Source: Owenia fusiformis
Lineage: Eukaryota > Annelida > Polychaeta > Sabellida > Oweniidae
Reading direction: 5' to 3'
DNA: 64,000 bases
Assembly (NCBI GenBank): GCA_903813345.2
Contig: CAIIXF020000008.1
Span: 2,861,341-2,925,340 of the forward strand
The translations under genes were made by a program, and so were the position numbers. The notes beneath the pieces are model-generated. The model saw only the letters and a list, made by a program, of their open reading frames with translations. It was not told the origin of the DNA and made no database searches. The first letter of the stretch is position 1. Every line of letters starts with the position of its first letter. This document shows positions 28,133 to 40,043 of this stretch, in pieces.

Positions 28133-30148
28133 CTATCTGTAAATGTTAAATGTTTTAGTGCCGTGTACCACCAAAGCTGGAGAGCCATCTTTGTTTACAG
28201 TGAAAGCATCTATTTGGTCGTTACATCGAAGCACCTCCGTGTTGACACTCAGACTCAGGTCTCTGCTGTATTAGAGGATGTTCTTGTTTCCCGATGTCTT
28301 AGCTAGGATATGTCCATACATAGCAGTCTGTACGTATTTTTCATAACTATGAAGAGTTCTATTGTGCCATGTCTTATGTTTCAATACCCCAGTATCACTA
28401 TACACCTTCAGTTCTCGATCACCCATAAAATACGCCACAACATCTCCGTTTATATTGAACACAACGTCACAAGGATAATCTAGCTGATCCAGTCTCATCT
28501 TCTCTTTGCCTGTCTGGTCTATGACGACAACAACCTTAGCAGCGTTATCCACTCCAGCGATGTCATTATTCTGGTTTAAAGCAATATGAGTATATCACAA
28601 AATCAGTGTAGACACTAAGGGGCTGAAACCTGCTGGTCAAAATGATATTACGGACCAGTTGCAATGTTATTTTCCTATACCTAGTGAAAAAATCAACTGG
28701 TCCGTATCAAAAGTAACCAGATAATGACCAGTGGACCGGCTGTTAATGACAACACTGCACAAAATGTTTTAACGTCTCTCGCGGGCTTGCAGTTTTTATC
28801 ATATAGTCCGATTGTCGTATTTGTTGCAATAAGGACATCATCTCTGTTGATTTTCGCAACAGATTTTGCTTCACTTGTACAAGTGATGTTAAGTTTGCTT
28901 CATTTGAAGCGATTGCGACATCATAAGATGATATGCCTGACCTCTCCCAGAAGCGAAGATACTCGACCCCTCTGCTTCGTGATTTTTTTCATCGGGGGCC
29001 GATAACGACATAGGTGTCTCCCTTACTTGGTCTTCTACATCCAAAGAGACGCTGTCCAGGTACTGTTCGAATGTCTGTTTGTCATTGGCGAAGACGTTAA
29101 TTTGGAAGGTTATTGATTTGTAAGGGCGCTGCCAATCGTTGGACTCCCATGCGGTGAATGTATCTTTCAGTTTATCCCTCATTTTAATCAGTTGGACATC
29201 TGATGTATCTGATTTTAGTATTTCCAAAAGTCTCCTCTCATTGTTGTACCGACCCAATCGTCCCGACATGTCGTTTGATATTGTTTCCAAAAGTTCCACT
29301 TGATACGCATAATTATTTTTCAAATTTTGCAAGCAGTCGGCTTTCTTGGCATCAATTTCGGCCTGGATCTTTTGAAAATATGCATGAATTGAAATCGCCG
29401 TTTCGTCATGGTTTGCCCTACATTCCACCATAGTGTTCTCGATGAAATCTATATAATCTACAAGCGGACGCTTAAAGTTCGATTCACCTTTTTTTAGAAC
29501 GTCACTGATATCATTACGAATTTCTGTAGCTCTGTCTTCGGCGTCGATAATTTCATGATCCCTATGCTTTACTGCGATACATTTTCCACACACGACCAGG
29601 TTGTCATCTTTGCAATATAAATCAAGTTCCTCTTTCTTGTGTTTTGGGCAGTAATGCGTCAGTCTAGCTTCCCTGTAAAAACTATCTGTCATTTCAGGGT
29701 CAGCTTCACCCACATCTTCGGCATTAATGAGCTCTGTTTGGTGTTTCTCTGCATCTTGTATATTTTTATGCAACTCTATGCACCTGTTACAGTACGCTTG
29801 ACGACATGTTTTACAGTTCCATCTGGCGTTCTCCTTAGTGTCGCAGCTACTGCACGGAACTACCTTTAAAAGAGCATCAATCTTGGTCAGCATATTTGCG
29901 ACCCGTTCATCGACTGGGAAACCTTGCACGCCATCAACGGGAATTTCCGTCAGTTTATCACAGACCTGGCACTGGAATTTATTGTTTATTATTTTCCCCC
30001 TTACGGAGTCTCCGAGACATTTCCTGCAAAAACTGTGATGACAAGGCAGTATGATCGGATCTTTGAAATCATCAGTACATATGGTACAGTTTAAACAATC
30101 GTCCTTCAAACGCTGAAGCAGCGCTGCAAACATTTCACTATTCGCCAT
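28133..30148 (-). pseudogene. TRIM-type RING/B-box protein gene with decayed C-terminal half
   Basis: The ATG at 30,148 opens a 419-codon frame. RING finger about 21-62 (CTICTDDF, PCHHSFCRKC, CQVC); B-box 1 about 97-135 (PCSSC, CNRCIELH); B-box 2 about 165-205 (YCPKHKKEELDLYC, CGKCIAVKH); then a coiled coil to about 330. The family includes E3 ubiquitin ligases of the TRIM2/3/56 type. After about residue 403 the homologous C-terminal propeller-like region continues in another frame (EAKSVAKINRDD, IGLYDKN), needing either a tiny intron or a frameshift. It is then interrupted by a short MITE (28,632-28,735), resumes at DIAGVDNAAK, meets an in-frame TAA at 28,271-28,273, and the same frame runs on (DAFTVNKDG) to a TAG at 28,133-28,135. 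I read this as a decaying copy, though the RING/B-box half could still be translated. Confidence 0.75.
28632..28735. mobile_element. Short MITE inside the TRIM-like gene
   Basis: CTGGTCAAAATGAT and ATAATGACCAG form the ends, with inner arms GGACCAGTTGCAAT and CAACTGGTCC. It splits the propeller-like coding region. Confidence 0.6.
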
Positions 30149-30469
30149 GGTTGCTAAATATGTTTTAAGTCACAAGACTTGATAAGAGTTTATACTCCAG
30201 ACACTATCTATCGGCAGGGTACTCAACACAATTGAAGGTCGTCGGCTTACGTGTACATTAACTCCCCTAGAGGACAAAGTATCGAAATTAACTCATGGTT
30301 TTATGTTATTAGCAAATCATTCAATTTTGAAAACTAAATTCAATTTCTCTCAAACCCTGTCCTTGCCAATTACTGACATGTCAAAAACTGGTCGAGAACA
30401 ATCTTTAGGAAATTTAAAAAATGACATTCATATGGACTGTACCACGCGTTTGTACCACTTTGTACCATT

Positions 30470-31105
30470 TTGTACCATTTTGTACCATTTGTACCACGCG
30501 TTTCCAGTAGGTCAACTCCACGTAGAGGAATACGCAGAAATGTCGAGAATAGGAATTCAAATCGTCAATACCGCGATAGTGTTTTGATAATTGGTTCGTC
30601 ACTGATTAAAAATCTACAGCCGGGAAAACTAAGCAGTAGGTTTGATTCATATAAGTATACCGCTTATACGATTGAAGAAGCGTCGGATGTTGTTTTGGGT
30701 ATCAAAGAGAAATGTCACCCAAATGAAAGTCCAAGCTGCATAGTTTTTCAAGTCGTTTCGAATGATCTTAAATTTCTGAGCGTCGACGCGTGTATTAATC
30801 GAATGAATGGTCTTACAACTCTCACTAAAGAGCTATTTCCAGGAACGAAAGTACTCATATCGCTAGCACCAAATAGGGGAGATTCGGAAGAGCGTAACAG
30901 CAAAACAGAGTACATAAATGAGTACTTTTGGAACAGATATAACAAATCCCACGATATTAGAATTATCGATAATACAAATCTGTCGTTTTCAGACGGTAGT
31001 ATCATTCCACGATTCTTCAGTGCAGACAGGGTTCACCTTTCCGAGCAAGGAGAGAGGAGACTCTTTAACAATATTAAATATGCTATAACCAAGTGCCTTT
31101 ATTAA
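30470..31105 (+). CDS. LINE ORF1, SGNH/GDSL-hydrolase-like
   Basis: Block I is VLIIGSSLIKNL, with the Ser nucleophile in GSS; block V is DRVHLSEQG, with the Asp-x-x-His pair; between them is a Rossmann-like region with an SNDL-like segment. The true N terminus is probably upstream in another frame from ATG 30,378; the frames are separated by an 11-bp tandem repeat of TTTGTACCATT at about 30,449-30,497. A role in RNP or membrane association is inferred from related elements. Confidence 0.75.
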   Translation: MYHFVPFVPRVSSRSTPRRGIRRNVENRNSNRQYRDSVLIIGSSLIKNLQPGKLSSRFDSYKYTAYTIEEASDVVLGIKEKCHPNESPSCIVFQVVSNDLKFLSVDACINRMNGLTTLTKELFPGTKVLISLAPNRGDSEERNSKTEYINEYFWNRYNKSHDIRIIDNTNLSFSDGSIIPRFFSADRVHLSEQGERRLFNNIKYAITKCLY

Positions 31106-31295
31106 TACAGTCAATATTCGTTGAACTGAAAGTGTGTAATCGTAAAATATTGGATTTTAGTATCGCTGTATAATTATTGTATCATTTATTCATAAAATCA
31201 AAAATATGTAATTGTAACCATTTGAAGTATGCGGTAATGGATATGGTTAACTTGCGTCTAATTTCACTGTGATTACGCATGTAAAATATTGAGAT

Positions 31296-33446
31296 TTGTT
31301 CATACGGATACTAATCAGCGAAATGTTACTTTCTAGTCTAAGACTAGCTCATTGGAATGTCGAAGGACTTTTTGACAGGAAGAGAGAGATGTATAAGTAC
31401 TGTGATGAGAATTTTGTAAAGTTTATACACGGCTTTGATATAATCGGCTTAACAGAAACTCATGGTGATTGTGATACTGCGATATGCGTTCCAGGGTACA
31501 AACAGCTGATAAATAATTTTCGGGAAAAATCAGCCAATGCAACGAAAAATACAGGTGGTGTTACGTTTTTAATCAGCGAATGTGTTTTAGATGGTGTTAA
31601 GGAGGAACCAATAACTCATGATGATATAGCATGGTTAAGATTAGATAAAAATTTCTTTGGATTTGAAAATGATTTATTTTTAGCAGTTGTATATATCAAT
31701 CCGAGTAATTCATCATTGTCTATGGGACAGGTTGTTGACAAATTTGACATTCTTACTGAACAAATAGCAAAATATTCAAAATGTGGGAACGTTCTTATTT
31801 TAGGAGATTTAAATAGTAGATTTGGAATTGGAAATGATTTCATAGTCGAAGATGATGAAAAATACGTCCCCGTCTATCCGGAATATAACAATGATTGTGA
31901 TTCAAATCTACTTAATCGCTTTAATAAAGACAAAATCATTAACACACAAGGACGACAGCTGCTTGAACTATGTAAATCTTGTCAAATGAGAATTGTGAAT
32001 GGGCGGAAAATTGGTGATTTAGAAGGTAGTCTTACATGTCATAAATATAATGGAAGTAGCACGGTTGATATAGCGCTGGCGCAATCGGAAATCATGCATA
32101 ACATATGTACATTTAAAGTGCATGATTTTCAAGGAAACCTTTCTGATCATTGTGCCATTTCTTTGTTATATAATTCTGAATTTAGCAGAATTTGCAAACA
32201 TAAAACGAGGAAAAGTAAAGTCTATACTCAAACTCCATTACCTCCGAGATATATCTGGTCTTCAGAAAATAGCAAAGATTTTCACGACCAATTGAAAATC
32301 GAGATTACAAATAAACGCAGCCTGTACGATATGGATCATTATAGTAATGTAGATGATATGTTAAATAACTTAACTAAGTGTATGCACAATGCTGCGTCCA
32401 ATACGCTTGAAAAGAGGTTCGTCAGACATAAGAAAGGAAATAAACAAAAACGATGTAAAAAGTGGTATAATTTATCGTGCAAGCAACTGCATTCTGAAGT
32501 TCGAAAATTAGGCAAATGTTTACAAAATGATCCCACAAATCCTTATAAAAGAGGTATGTTCTTTAAAGTGAAAAAGGTTTATAAAAAACGATGTAAACAA
32601 GCTAAATATCAATATAAAGCGGAATTAATTGAAAAGCTTGAAAACGCTAGTTCTACAAATCCAACTGAATATTGGAATTTAATAGACAAACTAAAAGAGC
32701 CTGGTTCGAGAGTCACTCAAGACCGCGTTGAAATTAACGAATGGTTAGAATACTATTATAAATTACTTAACACGACCGACATATCAAATGTTGAGATTTC
32801 TTCTCGGATCGAGGAGATGCGAAAAGAACCATTCTTTTCAGAGTTAGATTTTGAGATTAAACAATCAGAAATCGAGACAGCAATTAAAGGCTTAAAAAAT
32901 AATAAAGCATCTGGTTTGGATATGATTTCGAATGAAATGGTCAAAAGTACCAAATCATTAATACTGCCATATTTGAAAATAATATTTAATACAATATTAA
33001 ATTCAGGAAAATATCCGGCAAGTTGGGGAGAGGGATATATCACTTCAATTTTTAAAAGCGGAGATCCTAGAAAATTATCAAATTATAGAGGTATAACAAT
33101 TAACAATGTGTTTGGAAAAATATTTAGTTCAGTATTGGATGCACGATTGCAGGTTTTCATAAATCATAATAATATTATGAATAAAGCTCAAATAGGATTT
33201 CAGAAGAAAGCACGAACAGTGGATCATATCTTTATTATCAGAACGCTTCATGATAAATATGTTAAACATTTAAAATCTCCTATTTATGGAATATTCATTG
33301 ACTTTAGAAAGGCTTTTGACAGCGTTTGGAGGGAAGGTCTTATGTATAAACTTTTGTCAGTTGGTATAAAAGGAAAGTTTTTTGAAATCGTTAGAAAAAT
33401 GTATCAAGATACCAAAATATGTATAAAAAAACAGTATTTCAAATAA
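31296..33446 (+). pseudogene. LINE ORF2, first part: endonuclease and N-terminal RT
   Basis: The endonuclease begins at LRLAHWNVEGLFD (best ATG 31,323), with LTETHG, LILGDLNSRFG and LSDHCAISL motifs. The RT begins near IKGLKNNKASGLD and includes FIDFRKAFDSVW. The frame closes at TAA 33,444-33,446. An A7 tract at 33,425-33,431 marks the shift: the homologous sequence carries straight on in the next frame, so one base has been gained or lost. Confidence 0.88.
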
Positions 33447-33465
33447 GAGGACTGAATTTAGAAAA

Positions 33466-34866
33466 GTGAATGCTGGTGTTAAACAAGGGGATCCAATGTC
33501 TCCCACACTATTCAATTTGTTTTTAAATGATCTGCCAGCGGTTATAGGTTACAATGACGCACCAATTTTACAAAGTTCAAAAGTAAACTGTTTGATGTAT
33601 GCTGATGATGTTCTACTTTTGTCTTTGAGCAGAAATGGACTTCAAAAGTCTATAGATAATCTTTCAAAATATTGTAAAGACTGGCATTTGTCAATTAATT
33701 TATCGAAAACAAAAATAATGAAATTTATTGGAAATGGTAGAAAATGTACAGAAATTTTTTATTTTGATGGGGATGAGATCGAGACGGTAAAATCATATAA
33801 ATACTTGGGTTTGACCATAAGTAGTTCAGGTACGTTTAGTAAATCCAAGGACTATCTGTATGACCGAGGATTAAAGGCAATTTATAAAATAAAAAGGTCA
33901 CTAGGCGATACAAGTTTAAAACCTTCAATAGGAATAAAGATTTTTGAACAATTGGTAGTTCCAATAATCTTATATGGATCTGAAATATGGGGCATGTCGA
34001 ATTACTTTTCTACAAAAGATTTGAATGAATGGTTTACAAATGGCAGACGATTTCCATCTGAGAAACTTCTGTTATCTTTTTGTAAATATATTCTTAAAGT
34101 AAATAAAAAATCAACAAATTTAGCAATTTATGGAGAGCTTGGGAAATACCCACTATATATAAATATATTCAAACAAGCTACTAATTTCTATAATCACATG
34201 TTAAATACGTCATACATCTTATTATCAGAAGCACTTACTACATCAAATGACTTATCAAAGATCAACAAGTCATCGTGGATGCTGAATTTTAAAAGTGTAA
34301 TGGATAAATTAGAGGTAGTATCATTTTCAGGAAATACTCCCAGCAATATCAATAATACTTTAGATGTAAAAGAATATACTATTGACGCATCCGAAGTTGT
34401 TTGTAAATCAAAAAATAGTTTTGAAGATTATTGGCGAAATCAATTGAATTCCGACCAGTGTCGCAAACTGAATACATACAAAATATTTAAAAGCAATTTC
34501 AGGTTCGAACCATATTTAGATTCAATTTCAAATGGGCATTTACGACGAAGTCTAACAAAGTTTCGTATCAGTAACCACAAATTAAAAATAGAAACGGGTA
34601 GATACGAACGCCCAAAATTAAAGATCGATGAAAGAATTTGCGAGGTTTGCAATTTAATAGAAAACGAAAAACACATAATGCGTTCATGTAAAAAATACAG
34701 TATATATAGAAAGAAAATGCTCGATAAACTTGTATCACACGGCAACCCAATTAAACACCTTTTCAACATGGAGGACGATTCACTTTTTTTCCAATATTGT
34801 ATGTCTTGTGAAAATAAAGAAATTGAAATTGTAGCAGAATTTATTCATAAATGTAATATAACATAG
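33466..34866 (+). pseudogene. LINE ORF2, second part: RT core and C terminus
   Basis: Continues the RT with GVKQGDPMSPTLFN and the catalytic MYADDVLLLS, then thumb and connection regions and a C-terminal Cys/His motif (CEVCNLIENEKHIMRSC) typical of this retrotransposon group. Only the frameshift at 33,425-33,431 separates it from the first part. Confidence 0.88.
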
Positions 34867-35107
34867 AAGGGTGTGATATATGACATAAACAATGGACGCG
34901 TATCACAATCACCATTCATGTGCTTATCCATGATGCATATTTATTTGTTCATTTATTTACTTATTTATTTATTATGAAGTGTTAATTTTGTGTGTTGTTA
35001 TATACTGTTTTCTGTTGTATTGATATATTGTAAAATTAGTGTTTACTTTGTGTACACTTAACCTTTTATGGGTATGAATGTGTAATAAAGTTCATAAATC
35101 TAAATCT

Positions 35108-36300
35108 ATGGAAGCCCATTGGAAATGGAGGGCTCATTGTTTTTACGAGAGATTATCTAATCTGTTTGTTCAAGAATTCACATGAGTTATTCTCAATCAG
35201 ATAATTCATATTCAAACAACTATATTTACGCTTATTCTTCAGCTCATTACATAAACTGAAATAAAGTAAGTTACATTGTAAATTTCAAACATCATTGTAC
35301 ATCAAAACGTATTTTAGTGTTGTAAATCGCCGAAATCGTAATTGAAAATCACATTTCGTCCCCTGCTTTGGATACACTATAGTAATAGCTATAATATAAG
35401 TGTTAAGATACGGTAATTTAAGATTCGATCCGATCCCAGCCAATCCGAAAACACTATTTTAAATAACGGCAGTGCATTTTATAACCAATAACCGCAGCCA
35501 AGGAATGGTTGTCAATGGTTGCCAAGGTGAAAATTGGACTCTTCAGATTGAAATTAAGGCTTTGCCAATTCGACCCTTGCACAACATTTTTTGCAATTGT
35601 TACGACCTGGTTACGATATGGTAGCGTGACTTTGGATCGCATGGATTGTATAAGACTGAATTTTTCGTAATTTTAATATGTAGTCAAACCAATTATTAGA
35701 AACATTTTGTAAAAAAGCACGGTTCTTCATGTAATGGTCACTGATTGACAACAATTTAATGCGATGGATCGGAGCAAATGTGACCCAGGCATTATACAAC
35801 GGCAAACTTTGACAGTGTTTGGGGATTAAAACTTTTCAACCCGAATGTAATGCTGTAAGGCCAAAATATAATTATTGGGTGAACATTTTCAGTTATCGAT
35901 ATACGGTTTCACAAATGCATTTCAATCAATTCCTTGAATATGTAATAAATAATATTGCAGTGTTCTTTCCTCGATAATATCTTTTTGTGAAGTTCAATCA
36001 ATTAAAAATATTTATTTGGCCATTGAAATGCGTGCGAATGTGAAACGAATGTTTATTTCCACTTTTGTTCAGTCTTCGTAGTAGTTTGCAACAACAACTT
36101 TTCGATTTAGCGCCAGAATAACTTGGCACACGGTACGTCATGGTCAGGTGACCTCAAAAAGTGCGCAAAATAACACCATTTCAGAGGTTGACAGTCTTAT
36201 CTTAGTAAATCGTGTTGTGTGGGGAAATATCACAAGCTTTGTAGTCAACATAACAAAAGGGATGCTATTTGTGCTAAAAACAAGATAATAAGAGATTCTT
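35108..36300. other. Non-coding stretch with repeat end
   Basis: No gene seen. Positions 35,741-35,800 contain CTGATTGACAACAATTTAATGCGA, shared with 60,802-60,826, and GGAGCAAATGTGACCCAGGCATTA, shared with 46,823-46,846. Confidence 0.45.
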
Positions 36301-36304
36301 TAAT

Positions 36305-37095
36305 TGGTTTTTATTATCCCAACGTTCGTTAGGGATATAGTGAAGCCCTCCGTCCGTCCGTCTGTCCGTCAGTCCGTCAGTCCGTCAGTCCGTCAGTCAG
36401 TCAGTCAGTCAGTCAGTCTGTCCGTCTGTCCGGAAGATAACTCAAATACTAGTTGACAGATTTTCTTCATATTTAGTGGAAATATGTATATTGGTGAATA
36501 GTTTTACGCAAAAATTTTTTTTCAAGATGGCCGCCGCTTTAAAAATGACGGGACTTTTTCGCAAAAATCATAAATTTTTCATTCTAAACCAAAGTAATTA
36601 ATATTATTGTTTGAAATTTTGGTAGTGTATTCACAACATTTATCTATTTCACATATATTCCGTGTTTTTCATCCTGACCCCCAGGGGCCATGTATGGGTG
36701 GACAGGAAAACAGAAATTTTCGCTAATTTTTAGATCTTTCTGAAGTATAGCTTTATTATACTCAAATGAAAGGCAATTAAGAGTAGATTGCAAATATTGT
36801 ATCTTTTTTCTGATTCGAGCCTCGTAAAATTCAAAATGGCCGTCTTATGTACGATTTCGCAATAATTTTTCGATCCCTTCAAAGTATGGCTATATTATAC
36901 TCAAATTGAAGGAATTTTGGAGTAGATCACAATTATGGTATTATTTTTCAGATTTGTACCTCAGAAAATTCAAAATGGTTGCTTTTCAGGAATTCGCAAT
37001 TCTAAAGTCTAATTTTTTCATTTTCAACCAAAGTAATGAGTATAGTTGATTGGAATTCGGTAATTGATATTTTGTTCGTTGGGATTTGCTACTCC
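36305..37095. mobile_element. Dispersed repeat with (TCCG)n/(TCAG)n tract, copy 1
   Basis: Starts TTATCCCAACGTTCGTTAGGGATATAG and ends CGTTGGGATTTGCTACTCC, with the ends inverted over TCCCAACG/CGTTGGGA. Contains CCGTCCGTC and CAGTCAGT tracts, then ATAACTCAAATAC and CAAGATGGCCGCC. An inverted relative lies at 43,740-44,382. Confidence 0.7.
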
Positions 37096-37238
37096 GCGGA
37101 GTTGCCGTTATCTAGTTTTATTTATGTTTATTTTATCCACCAGAATTGGTGTGTTTACATGTGTTATATAAATTATTACATAAGGGGTTGAGATTATTAT
37201 GTTACATACAATAATAAACAAGAACACAAATGTGTACA

Positions 37239-38802
37239 AAATGTCCCCACCAATGGGTGATCCCATCAAATGGTTATCCTGAAAATGAGTAGACAAGACT
37301 TTACCAAAATTTTTTTAATTGATTCGTCACACAGTTAACTAGAAAACATGTAAACAAGACTTTACAGACAAGATTTTAGGATGGAAAATCCAAAATGGCT
37401 GCCTTGACATTCACCCAGAATGTCAAAAAACTAATCTGTTCCTAGATTTTCATACTAAGAATCATCCCTGAAAATATGACATTGACCTACCAAATGGTTC
37501 ACCTGAAAACGCGTAGACAAGACTTTACAGACAAGATTTTAGGACAGAAAATCCAAAATGGCTGCCATGACATTTACACAGAATGCCAAAAAAACTAATC
37601 AGATGTAGATTTTCACACTAAGAATCATCCCTGAAAATTTGAAATTGATCTACCAAACGGTTCACCTAAAAACGCGTAGACAAGACTTTACAGGCAAGAT
37701 TTTAAGACGGAAAATCCAAAATGGCTGCCTTGACATTTATCCAGAATGCCAAAAAACTAATCAGATCTAGATTTTCATACTAAGAATCATCCCTAAAAAT
37801 TTGAAATTGATCTACAGAACGGTTCACCTGGAAATGCATAGAAGAGACTTTACAGACAAGATTTTAGGACAGAAAATCCAAAATGGCTGCCTTGACATTT
37901 GCCCAGAATGCCAAAAAACTAATCAGTTCTACATTTTCATACTAAGAATCATCTCTGAAAATTTGAAATTGATCTACCAAACGGTTCACCTGAAAACGCG
38001 TAGACAAGACTTTACAGACAAGACTTTAGGACGGAAAATCCAAAATGGCTGCCTTGACATTTACCCAGAATGCCAAAAAACAAATCAGATCTAGATTTTT
38101 ATACTAAGAATCATCCCTGAAAATTTGAGATTGATCCACCAAACGGTTCACCTGAAAACACGTAGACAAGACTTCACAGACAAGATTTTAGGACGGAAAA
38201 ATCCAAAACGGCCGACAATAAAAAAGTGATTATGTGTTTTTGCTGATTTCTTCTTACAAAATTATCACATATTACTACTGTTAACAATAACATAGGCTTT
38301 TACAACAAAGTAGATCTGAAATTATTTATAAAGCTACTAAATAGTTAAAGTATGAAAACTCAAAAACACCATTCAATATGATACAAAGTATTATCGTGCG
38401 CTAACTTTTCTTAAGACATTCAAAATGGCTGACATGACTGAGCTAACAGGTCCAAAACCTAATCAGATCTAGAATGAAGTGAGCTGAACAAGATGTTAAA
38501 GTTTTAAAAGCAACTGTGAAGCCGTTTTTCTTAAAGTTTGCAGACAAGGATTTTAGCATTTGACTTCAAAATGGCCGACAGGACGTAGATATCGAGTTAA
38601 AATTTTTTCATCCACATCTGTATGCACTCATAAGTTATCCCTGAAAATTTGAAGGTGATATCTGTAGCGGTTTTGGAGAAAACTCCCGGACGTACGGACA
38701 GACGGACGGACAGACGGACGGACGGACGGACGGACGTACGGACGGACAGACGGACGCGCCTAGGCTGACAATATGGCCCCACACTATGTGGTGGGGACAT
38801 AA
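37239..38802. mobile_element. TIR element with internal minisatellite
   Basis: The ends ATGTCCCCACCA and TGGTGGGGACAT are inverted. The interior is an array of about six units of roughly 163 bp at 37,300-38,210 (AAAATCCAAAATGGCTGCC, CACCTGAAAACGCGTAGACAAGACTTTACAG split across units), followed by diverged sequence and a (CGGA)n tract at 38,690-38,760. No transposase. Confidence 0.75.
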
Positions 38803-38839
38803 AAAACAATTTAAATGTTTATGTACAACTAATTCCTGG

Positions 38840-39068
38840 TGTTGACGGACGTCAGGCTACCGCGTTGACGCCGTCAAGTTACTACTGTATCTGTTACATG
38901 CAATAAGAAAAACAAGTTCTCCACCTAATATTTGCTGTTGACGGACGCCAGGCTACCGCGTTGACGCCGTCAAGTTACTACTATCTGTTACATGCAATAA
39001 GAAAAACAAGTTCTCCACCAAATATTTGCTGTTGACGGACGTCAGGCTACCGCGTTGACGCCGTCAGT
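38840..39068. repeat. GC-rich tandem repeat, three copies of about 95 bp
   Basis: Each copy begins TTGACGGACG(T/C)CAGGCTACCGCG and TTGACGCCGTCAA forms an imperfect palindrome with the start. An AT-rich spacer with CAATAAGAAAAACAAGTTCTCC follows. Much richer in CpG than its surroundings. Confidence 0.85.
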
Positions 39069-39514
39069 TCACCTACACTTTACCTATTACCCTTTAGCTA
39101 CAATATGATATTGTCCACCTATCATTTATCAAACCAAATCTCATTAAAGATTATGGTTAACTAATCAAAAAACTACATTTGGTCTTGCCTCATACATTCC
39201 ATAAATTGACAGAGCTATCTTAATATATTGATCCTCTGTCAGTACATTATTTTCGCCAAATAAAATCGGTAATAACACGTCATTCGGTGGGAGAGGGGTA
39301 TCAAGGTACATCTGAATAAGAATATTCTCAATATCCTTTCGTTTTGCCTTATGCCCCGGACATTCTATAGTACCATATGAACTAAATTCTCAATAGCATC
39401 GCCACATACCAAGCATAGATCATTTATCTTGCCACCCGACCACCGTTGAAGTACAAGGTTTTAGTACAACTTTAACATTATTTGATTTTTAGTGAAATTG
39501 TTTTTTTGTTCCGT

Positions 39515-39775
39515 TCTACCAATTCTTGCGAATGAAATAGATTATCTTTCCGAACCTTGTTGGATCAAAATAGCATATACAACATTTTCTTAGACCTCTC
39601 AATATTATAGTTAAACAAAGGAAAATTTGGTTGATTTAACAATAAGTATTCAAAAAATTAAAACAAAAAATCCCAAAATAGATAAAAATTAAAGTAAACC
39701 GTTTATTTAATTAACAAGATACTTTTTTAAATCAACCAAATAGATGTTCAATTCAGTTCGCCATATCGATACCAA
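39515..39775. mobile_element. Foldback repeat, copy 2
   Basis: Inverted relative of 21,330-21,665: CCGAACCTTGTTGGATCAAAATAGC, then CCTCTCAATATTATAGTTAAACAAAGG, then GGTTGATTTAACAATAAGTA. Confidence 0.65.
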
Positions 39776-39800
39776 TCCTTTCACTTGTCTCTGAATCTAA

Positions 39801-40043
39801 TTACAAACAGGGACATTTTAGCTCTTGACCTGGAAATGTGACGTAGGCGAAACACTTTGGACAGCAGTTAGGGTCATTAGCCCATTTTTTATGCAAAAAG
39901 TAGAGGCGTGAATTTCTAATTCTGGGCAATAGACAATGGCATTCACTTTTAAAAAACTGTTCACATGGATTGCAGATGTAATGTTTACAGGGCAAAAGCA
40001 AAAGACAAGGGGAAGTACTAGGACATCCAAAGCAAAATGTTGA
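39801..40043 (-). CDS. RING-finger-like terminal exon (partial gene)
   Basis: After the acceptor GACACTTTCAG a frame of 80 codons runs to TAA. It carries CFGC, PCKHYICNPC and CPKC in RING (C3HC4) order with a long spacer before the last pair, ending GQELKCPCL. No upstream exon was identified, so this may be the last exon of a gene or a stranded fragment. The Zn ligands are intact; a ubiquitin-ligase role would be inference only. Confidence 0.45.
   Translation of the reverse strand, partial: STFCFGCPSTSPCLLLLPCKHYICNPCEQFFKSECHCLLPRIRNSRLYFLHKKWANDPNCCPKCFAYVTFPGQELKCPCL

Larger units (their letters stand above)
30300..35107 (+). mobile_element. Nearly full-length non-LTR retrotransposon (LINE)
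   Basis: Contains ORF1 with an SGNH-hydrolase-like domain and an ORF2 with an apurinic-type endonuclease and reverse transcriptase, then a 3' UTR ending ATAAAGTTCATAAATCTAAATCT. The organisation (esterase-like ORF1 plus EN/RT ORF2) is known in CR1/L2/Jockey-group elements; the exact clade is not assigned. I could not define a target duplication or the exact 5' end. Confidence 0.88.

Noticed and set aside
37239-39068. CRISPR-like reading of the regularly spaced repeats
   Set aside because: Units are 95-163 bp, diverged and without short identical repeats plus unique spacers; the genome is eukaryotic.
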